From: an uncultured Eubacteriales bacterium | GTDB lineage: Bacteria; Bacillota; Clostridia; Oscillospirales; Oscillospiraceae | Reading direction: 5' to 3' | Length of the DNA: 64,000 nucleotides | Assembly: GCA_902475855.1 (NCBI GenBank) | Contig: CABSBF010000006.1 | Coordinates: 1-64,000, forward strand | Part shown: in pieces, positions 58,592 through 64,000 of the stretch | Layout: every line of letters starts with the position of its first letter | Position numbering within the stretch: position 1 is the first letter of the stretch | Translations under genes and position numbers: made by a program | Notes under the pieces: model-generated | What the model saw: the letters and a program-made list of their open reading frames with translations, nothing else | Told to the model about the DNA's origin: nothing | The model's database searches: none

Positions 58592-58634
58592 TATGGGCAT
58601 GTGTGCTATAATTCTGAAAAAAGGAGGCGAGACA

Positions 58635-60680
58635 ATGGCGCAGAGAAGCGATTCCCTTCTGATCCTGCCCGGCATCGGGCCAAAAAAGGCGCAGCTCTTT
58701 GCCAAGCTTGGATTGCATACGCTGGAAGATCTGCTGCGGTTTTATCCCCGCACCTATGAGGACCGCACGAGGATGGTTCCCATTGCCGAACTGGAGCCGG
58801 ACGTCCCGGCCTGCTTTATCGCCTCCGTGATCTCCGTCCCCCAGACCCACGCCATCCCCAAACCGGGGCGGCGGCTGGAAGTGACGAAACTCACCGTTGC
58901 GGACGATACCGGCCGGCTCCGCCTGACGTTTTTCAATCAGGGCTATCTGACGGACAAGCTGCACCGCGGCGACACCTATTGCTTTTACGGTACGCTGAGC
59001 GGTGATTACCTGGGTTGTGCGATGACCAACCCGCTGTTTGAGCCGGTGGAGGCTGCGGGCGTCGTGACGCGCCGCATTCTGCCGGTCTATCCCCTCACTG
59101 CCGGGCTGACGAACAAGATGGTCGGGCAGGCGGTGCAGGCGGCGCTGGCGCGAGTGCAGGTGCCGGAGACGCTGCCGGATGCGCTGCGCGCGCAGTATGG
59201 TCTCTGCGGCGCGGAAGCGGCGCTGCGCGAAATCCACGGGCCTTCCTCGGCGGAAGCACTGGAACAGGCGCGGCGGCGACTGATTTTTGAGGAATTCTAT
59301 CTCTTTTTTATCGCGCTCTGCCTGATGCGGGCGCGGCGCTCGGTCGTTTCCGTTCCGCCCTATGCGGATACGGACCTGACACCCTTTACCGGGGTGCTGC
59401 CCTTCAAGCTCACCGGGGCGCAGCGCCGCGCAATCGACGAGGTTTTGCAGGACTTCCGCGCCGGGCGACCCATGAGCCGCCTGGTGCAGGGCGACGTCGG
59501 CAGCGGAAAGACCATGGTCGCAGCGGCGGCTGCCTTCTGCGCGGCGAAAAACGGCCGCCAGACGGCGCTTCTTGCGCCGACGGAAATTCTTGCCCGGCAG
59601 CATTTTGAACGGCTGGAGCCGCTTCTTTCGGCGCTGGGCGCGTCCTGCGTGCTGCTCACCGGCTCCATGACGCCGGTGCAGAAGCGCGAGCTGCGCGCGC
59701 GCATCGCGGCAGGGCAGGCGGATGTTGTGATCGGCACGCATGCACTGCTGACGGAATCGACAGCCTTTGCCAACCTCGGCCTTGTGGTTGCGGACGAGCA
59801 GCACCGCTTCGGCGTTGCGCAGCGGGCGGCGCTGCTGGAAAAGGGTGCGCATCCGCATCTGCTTCTGATGTCTGCCACGCCCATTCCGCGGACGCTGGCG
59901 CTTCTGATGTACGGCGATCTGGAGGTGTCGGTGATCGACGAGCTGCCGCCGGGACGCCAGCCGGTGGAGACCTTCCTGGTCAACGAGAGCTACCGCGCGC
60001 GGCTCAACGGCTTTCTGCGCAGGCAGGCGGAAGAGGGACATCAGTCCTTCATCGTCTGCCCGGCAATCGAGGAAAATGAAGCGGACGACCTGAAGGCCGC
60101 CGAGCAGTGGGCGAAAACCTTGCAGCAGCAGGTCTTTCCCCAGCTTCGGGTGGCGCTGCTGCACGGCAAGATGAAGGGCGCGGAGAAGGAAGAGATTATG
60201 GGGCGCTTTGCCGCCGGGGAGTATGACATCCTGGTTTCCACGACGGTCATTGAGGTCGGCGTGGACGTGCCGAACGCTACGCTGATGGTTGTGGAGAATG
60301 CCGACCGCTTTGGCCTCTCCCAGCTCCACCAGCTCCGCGGGCGTATCGGCCGCGGAGAGGCGAAATCCTACTGCGTGCTGGTGTCCGACAGCCGCAGTCC
60401 GGAAACCTTGCAGCGTCTGCGCGCCCTGTGCGCCACGCACGATGGCTTCCGTATTGCCGAGGAGGATCTCAAGCTGCGCGGGCCGGGCGACTTTTTCGGC
60501 AGCCGCCAGCACGGACTGCCGCTGTTCCGGCTGGGTGACCTTGCGCAGGATCTGGGACTTTTGAAGCAGGCGCAGGAGGCTGCGGCGAAAACTGCCGCCG
60601 AACCGGCCGCGCCGCTGCCCGACGGTCTGCGCGAGGCAGTGCAGAGGCTGCTGGAAAACGGCGAATTCTCCTTGAATTGA
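58635..60680 (+). CDS. recG: ATP-dependent DNA helicase RecG
   Basis: A 681-residue RecG that reverses stalled forks and branches of recombination intermediates. The N-terminal wedge domain (about 1-230) is followed by helicase motifs: I GDVGSGKTMVA, Ia LAPTEILARQH, II VADEQHRFG, III LLMSATPIPRTLAL, then STTVIEVGVDVPNA and HQLRGRIGRG in the second RecA-like domain, and the TRG end (LKLRGPGDFFGSRQHGLP). Length is normal. The start has an AAGGAGG site. No terminator follows clearly, but gpmI has its own promoter. Confidence 0.96.
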   Translation: MAQRSDSLLILPGIGPKKAQLFAKLGLHTLEDLLRFYPRTYEDRTRMVPIAELEPDVPACFIASVISVPQTHAIPKPGRRLEVTKLTVADDTGRLRLTFFNQGYLTDKLHRGDTYCFYGTLSGDYLGCAMTNPLFEPVEAAGVVTRRILPVYPLTAGLTNKMVGQAVQAALARVQVPETLPDALRAQYGLCGAEAALREIHGPSSAEALEQARRRLIFEEFYLFFIALCLMRARRSVVSVPPYADTDLTPFTGVLPFKLTGAQRRAIDEVLQDFRAGRPMSRLVQGDVGSGKTMVAAAAAFCAAKNGRQTALLAPTEILARQHFERLEPLLSALGASCVLLTGSMTPVQKRELRARIAAGQADVVIGTHALLTESTAFANLGLVVADEQHRFGVAQRAALLEKGAHPHLLLMSATPIPRTLALLMYGDLEVSVIDELPPGRQPVETFLVNESYRARLNGFLRRQAEEGHQSFIVCPAIEENEADDLKAAEQWAKTLQQQVFPQLRVALLHGKMKGAEKEEIMGRFAAGEYDILVSTTVIEVGVDVPNATLMVVENADRFGLSQLHQLRGRIGRGEAKSYCVLVSDSRSPETLQRLRALCATHDGFRIAEEDLKLRGPGDFFGSRQHGLPLFRLGDLAQDLGLLKQAQEAAAKTAAEPAAPLPDGLREAVQRLLENGEFSLN

Positions 60681-60752
60681 GCGTTTGTCCACAGTTCCGG
60701 GCAAAAAATCTCCGGTTTTTTTGTGTGGAATCCAGAAAGTACAAAATAATGA

Positions 60753-60781
60753 TTGTACAAAGCGCCAAAATGTAGTAAAAT
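60753..60781 (+). promoter_or_regulatory. Promoter of gpmI
   Basis: TTGTAC, 17-bp spacer, TAAAAT, in the 145-base gap after recG. Confidence 0.72.
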
Positions 60782-60825
60782 ATTTAGACGCATAGAATAA
60801 ATAGAATTGGAGGAGACTCTGATAT

Positions 60826-62391
60826 ATGAAAAAACCCATTGTTCTGATTATTATGGACGGCGTCGGTAAGGGTGACGGCGGAAGCGGCGACGCGGTTGCA
60901 CAGGCCAAAACGCCGAATCTGGATCATCTGCTTGCAACCTGCCCGCACAACTGGCTCAAGGCGCACGGTACGGCTGTCGGCCTGCCCAGCGACGACGATA
61001 TGGGCAACTCCGAGGTCGGTCACAACGCCCTCGGCTGCGGCCAGATCTATTCTCAGGGCGCAAAGCTCGTCAACGAATCCATCCAGAACGGGACACTCTT
61101 CGCCTCCGATACCTGGAAGGATCTGCTTGCCAACGCCAAGCAGGAAGGCAAGGCGCTGCATTTCCTTGGCTTACTGTCCGACGGCAACGTTCACTCCAAC
61201 ATCAGCCACCTGATCGCCATGCTGCGCCATGCGCACGCAGAGGGTGCCAGACGCGTCTACTGCCACATCCTGCTCGACGGCCGCGACGTTCCTGCGACCT
61301 CCGCGCTGGACTATGTCAAGCAGCTTGAGGATGTGCTTGCCGAGCTGCGCGCAGACGGCAGCGACTACCGCATCGCCTCCGGCGGCGGCAGAATGACCAT
61401 CACGATGGATCGCTATGAGGCCAACTGGCCCATGGTCGAGGCCGGCTGGCGCACGCACGTGCAGGGCATTGGCCGTCAGTTTGCCTCGGCAAAGGAAGCC
61501 ATTGAAACCTACCGCGCGGAAACCGGCTGTATCGACCAGGATCTTCCGGCCTTCGTCATTGCGGAAAACGGCAAGCCCGTGGCGAAGATCGCCAACGGCG
61601 ACAGCGTCATTCTCTTCAACTTCCGCGGCGACCGTGCACAGGAGATCTCTCTGGCCTTCGACCGCAAGGACTTCGATAAGTTCGACCGCGGCGACTATAC
61701 GGGCGTCAAGTTTGCCGGCATGCTGGAATATGACGGCGACCTGAAAATTCCGACGCACTATCTGGTGCAGCCGCCCGTCATCAAGAACACCCTGACGGAG
61801 CTGCTGTGCGCGCACGGCCTCACAGAGTACGCCGTGTCCGAAACGCAGAAGTACGGCCATGTGACCTATTTCTGGAACGGCAACCGTTCCGGCAAGGTAG
61901 ACGAGAAACTGGAAACCTATGAGGAGATCCCCTCTGACGTCATCCCCTTCGAGCAGGAGCCCGCGATGAAGTCCAAGGAGATCACCGATCACATGATCGC
62001 GGCGATGGAGTCGAAGAAATACGACTTCCTGCGCTGCAACTTCCCGAACGGCGACATGGTCGGCCATACCGGCGTGATGAGCGCGGTCATTACGGCTATG
62101 GAATGCGTGGACGCGAGCGTCGGCCGCATCATCGAAGCTGCCGACCGTCTGGGCTATCTTGTGCTGGTCACCGCCGACCACGGCAATGCCGACCAGATGA
62201 CCGAAACGAAGAAGGGCAAGACCTCCGTCCGCACGGCACACAGCCTGAATCCGGTTCCCTTTATCGTATACGATCCCGATGAAACACATGTACTCAAGGA
62301 GGGCAAGTTCGGCCTTGCCAACGTTGCCCCCACCGTTGCAACCCTGCTGGGGCTGGAAAAGCCCGCCTGCTGGGAAGAAAGCATGGTCTGA
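60826..62391 (+). CDS. gpmI: Cofactor-independent phosphoglycerate mutase
   Basis: A 521-residue iPGM of the alkaline phosphatase superfamily that interconverts 3- and 2-phosphoglycerate in glycolysis through a phosphoserine. The metal Asp is in LIIMDGVG (D11), and the catalytic Ser62 is in MGNSEVGHN. A transferase domain (about 80-310) contains HILLDGRDVPATSALDYVKQLE, and the late metal motifs are FPNGDMVGHTG and TADHGNADQM. The start has a GGAGGAG site. A single-gene unit; it may share transcripts with the following Asp23 gene 44 bases downstream. Confidence 0.96.
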   Translation: MKKPIVLIIMDGVGKGDGGSGDAVAQAKTPNLDHLLATCPHNWLKAHGTAVGLPSDDDMGNSEVGHNALGCGQIYSQGAKLVNESIQNGTLFASDTWKDLLANAKQEGKALHFLGLLSDGNVHSNISHLIAMLRHAHAEGARRVYCHILLDGRDVPATSALDYVKQLEDVLAELRADGSDYRIASGGGRMTITMDRYEANWPMVEAGWRTHVQGIGRQFASAKEAIETYRAETGCIDQDLPAFVIAENGKPVAKIANGDSVILFNFRGDRAQEISLAFDRKDFDKFDRGDYTGVKFAGMLEYDGDLKIPTHYLVQPPVIKNTLTELLCAHGLTEYAVSETQKYGHVTYFWNGNRSGKVDEKLETYEEIPSDVIPFEQEPAMKSKEITDHMIAAMESKKYDFLRCNFPNGDMVGHTGVMSAVITAMECVDASVGRIIEAADRLGYLVLVTADHGNADQMTETKKGKTSVRTAHSLNPVPFIVYDPDETHVLKEGKFGLANVAPTVATLLGLEKPACWEESMV

Positions 62392-62435
62392 CCGGAGGGT
62401 CGGATCCGTTTGAAGTGAATGAAGGAGGGTAATCC

Positions 62436-62789
62436 ATGATTCGCAAGCAAACCGAATTGGGTGAGATCAAAGTCGGCAGCAATGTCTATACCAGCATTGC
62501 GGGAAATGCCGCAACGAAATGCTTCGGCGTTAAAGGCATGGCCATCCGTTCCGTGTCGGACGGGCTGGTTCATCTGCTGCGCCGGGAGTCCATGGCCAAG
62601 GGTGTGCTCGTCCGCACGAATGAGGACGGGAGCATCTCCATTGAGCTGCACATCGTTATCGACCAGGGCGTCAATATCCCTGCGCTGGGTGCGTCCATCA
62701 TTTCCGAAGTGCGCTATATCGTTTCCAAGCAGACAGAAACAGAGGTCCGGGATGTCGATGTCGTGGTCGACTCCATCGTGATCGACTGA
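62436..62789 (+). CDS. Asp23/Gls24-family envelope stress protein (YloU-like)
   Basis: A 117-residue Asp23/Gls24-domain protein. Typical segments are TELGEIKVGSNVYTSIAGNAATKCFGVKGMA, DGSISIELHIVIDQGVNIPALGASIISEVRYIV and VRDVDVVVDSIVID. In Firmicutes this family gene (yloU) regularly precedes the fatty acid kinase gene, as here (20 bases upstream of fakA). It is probably linked to envelope homeostasis, but its biochemical role is unclear. It has a GAAGGAGGG site. Confidence 0.92.
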   Translation: MIRKQTELGEIKVGSNVYTSIAGNAATKCFGVKGMAIRSVSDGLVHLLRRESMAKGVLVRTNEDGSISIELHIVIDQGVNIPALGASIISEVRYIVSKQTETEVRDVDVVVDSIVID

Positions 62790-62808
62790 GAGGAAGGAGT
62801 ACCGTAAC

Positions 62809-64000
62809 GTGAGAAATACCATCGACGGGGCGAGCCTCCGGAAAATGATCCTCAGCGCGGCTGCCTCCGTTGAAAACCACAAGCAGCAGATCAATGAGCT
62901 GAACGTATTCCCCGTGCCGGACGGCGATACCGGCACCAACATGAGCATGACCCTGAATGCAGCCGCCGACGAGCTGCGCAAGGCGGGCGAATTGACCCTG
63001 ACCAAGGCTGCCGACAAGGTTGCCTCGGCCATGCTGCGCGGCGCGCGCGGCAACTCCGGCGTGATCCTGTCTCTGCTCTTCCGCGGTATCTCCAAAACCC
63101 TCAAGGGTGCGGAGGAATGCGACGGCGTGCTGCTCGCAGCCGCTCTGAACGGCGGCGTGGAGGCAGCCTATAAGGCAGTCATGAAGCCCACTGAGGGCAC
63201 CATCCTGACCGTTTCGCGTGTTTCTGCGGCCGATGCATTGGACACACAGAGCGCCGATGTCGAGACCGTTTTGCAGGCGGCCGTGACCTCTGCGGAGCAG
63301 GCACTGGCCGAAACCGTCCATCAGAATCCCGTGCTGGAAAAGGCGGGCGTCGTGGATGCGGGCGGCAAGGGCTGGCTGTATGTGCTGGAGGCAATGCTCT
63401 CCGTGTACCGCGGTGTTGAGATCGAGGCAAACGCGCCCGCGGGCGAGGTGAAGGAGCAGGCGGACTTTGCCGAGCTGGGCGACGGCGACATCACCTTCGC
63501 CTTTGATACCGTTTATATCATGCGCAAGGCGAGCGAGAACGTCGATCTGGAGCCCCTGCGCGCTTACCTAAACACCATAGGCGACAGCATCGTCATCGGC
63601 GAGGACGACGAGTCCTTCAAGGTGCATGTACACACGGATATTCCCGGCCAGGCGCTGACCGAGTCGCAGAAGTACGGCACTCTGGAGCTGGCGAAGATCG
63701 AAAATATGCGGATGCAGTATGACGACCTTGCCTCCGGCCGCACGGCGCGCAGCACGGACGATCTGGAAAAGATCGAGAAGGAGCTGGAAGAGCAGCCTGC
63801 GTTTGCCCCGGCGGAGAAGCCCTTCGGCATGGTTTCCGTCTGCGCGGGCAAGGGCCTCGCGGCGGCTTTCCGCGAACTGGGCGCAGACCAGATCATTGAG
63901 GGCGGACAGACCATGAATCCTTCCACGCAGGATATTCTGGTCAAGATCAACGCCACCCCCGCAGAAACGGTCTTCGTTTTCCCGAATAACAAGAACATCA
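62809..64000 (+). CDS. fakA: Fatty acid kinase FakA/DAK2-domain protein (cut by the window end)
   Basis: The first 397 codons of a DegV-associated kinase (YloV/FakA). It starts with a GTG at 62809 behind GGAAGGAG. The DAK2 ATP-binding domain covers about 5-200, with the Mg-ligand motif NVFPVPDGDTGTNM (about 33-46) and MLRGARGNSGVILSLLFRG. Then comes the middle domain (about 210-330) with DDESFKVHVHTDIPGQAL. The rest (C-terminal domain) lies outside. It phosphorylates fatty acids held by FakB/DegV proteins, feeding phospholipid synthesis with plsX. Confidence 0.92.
   Translation, partial: MRNTIDGASLRKMILSAAASVENHKQQINELNVFPVPDGDTGTNMSMTLNAAADELRKAGELTLTKAADKVASAMLRGARGNSGVILSLLFRGISKTLKGAEECDGVLLAAALNGGVEAAYKAVMKPTEGTILTVSRVSAADALDTQSADVETVLQAAVTSAEQALAETVHQNPVLEKAGVVDAGGKGWLYVLEAMLSVYRGVEIEANAPAGEVKEQADFAELGDGDITFAFDTVYIMRKASENVDLEPLRAYLNTIGDSIVIGEDDESFKVHVHTDIPGQALTESQKYGTLELAKIENMRMQYDDLASGRTARSTDDLEKIEKELEEQPAFAPAEKPFGMVSVCAGKGLAAAFRELGADQIIEGGQTMNPSTQDILVKINATPAETVFVFPNNKNI

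Noticed and set aside
58575..60908. A 777-codon minus-strand frame opposite recG
   Set aside because: Antisense shadow; RecG helicase motifs are on the plus strand.

Overview
The window looks like chromosomal DNA from a high-GC, endospore-forming Firmicute of class Clostridia, most likely an Oscillospirales/Oscillospiraceae-type gut anaerobe. The reasons are AGGAGG-type ribosome binding sites, TTGACA-N17-TATAAT promoters, a CIRCE operator on groESL, both RNase Y and RNase J, a spore germination protease (gpr), reverse rubrerythrin under a PerR-type regulator, a TPP riboswitch on thiT, and clostridial forms of GalT, 5'-nucleotidase and cell-wall anchors. The species cannot be named from this sequence. 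No rRNA, tRNA, CRISPR array, insertion sequence or transposase was recognised.

Layout. 0.1-1.9 kb: a ribbon-helix-helix protein and a leftward oxidative-stress operon (perR, reverse rubrerythrin, rubredoxin) with a perfect palindromic operator. 2.1-4.0 kb: minD, mgsA, dapH. 4.1-8.5 kb: a leftward heterodimeric ABC exporter and an AraC regulator. 8.6-14.3 kb: Leloir genes galK-galT-galE, a structured intergenic element, a lipoprotein and galM. 14.4-16.4 kb: rny and a small acidic protein. 16.4-20.2 kb: a selenium-dependent molybdenum hydroxylase accessory cluster (ModE-like regulator, yqeC, yqeB, selD), then an IclR regulator. 20.3-26.6 kb: a His-rich CsoR-like metalloregulator, lepA, rnhA, lspA, an RluA-family synthase, a membrane protein and prfC. 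26.8-32.1 kb: a giant wall-anchored double nucleotidase, a Cys-rich mini-ORF, a membrane protein and a zinc-ribbon coiled-coil protein. 32.2-35.8 kb: thiT with its TPP riboswitch, then a TetR-flavoprotein-DUF308-plsX operon behind a strongly structured leader. 36.1-37.2 kb: an isolated phage-type lysis cassette. 37.3-39.3 kb: groESL. 39.4-40.2 kb: two terminator/attenuator hairpins and a fused MATE/cytidylate-kinase pseudogene. 40.2-45.7 kb: envelope proteins (L,D-transpeptidase, metallopeptidase-like lipoprotein, lgt) and a HAD hydrolase. 45.8-53.5 kb: rnj (leftward), then gdpP-rplI-dnaB-tilS-hpt. 53.5-56.9 kb: ftsH and an ECF sigma/anti-sigma pair. 57.2-64.0 kb: gpr, rpsT, recG, gpmI, an Asp23 protein and fakA, which runs off the window.

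How genes work together. PerR, the rubrerythrin and the rubredoxin form a peroxide-detoxification unit. The AraC regulator and galKTE, with galM nearby, handle galactose. YqeB, YqeC and SelD mature a labile-selenium molybdenum hydroxylase that must be encoded elsewhere; a palindrome on the yqeC promoter is the likely site for the divergent ModE-like protein. lspA and lgt serve the several lipoproteins.

Most unusual items: the orphan lysis cassette, the structured leader whose predicted transcript starts at its long closing stem, the tandem hairpins before the fused pseudogene, the 16-histidine tail on the CsoR-like repressor, the ferredoxin-motif mini-ORF, and the palindromic region after galE. 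All coordinates and motifs were read by eye; no search or folding program was run.
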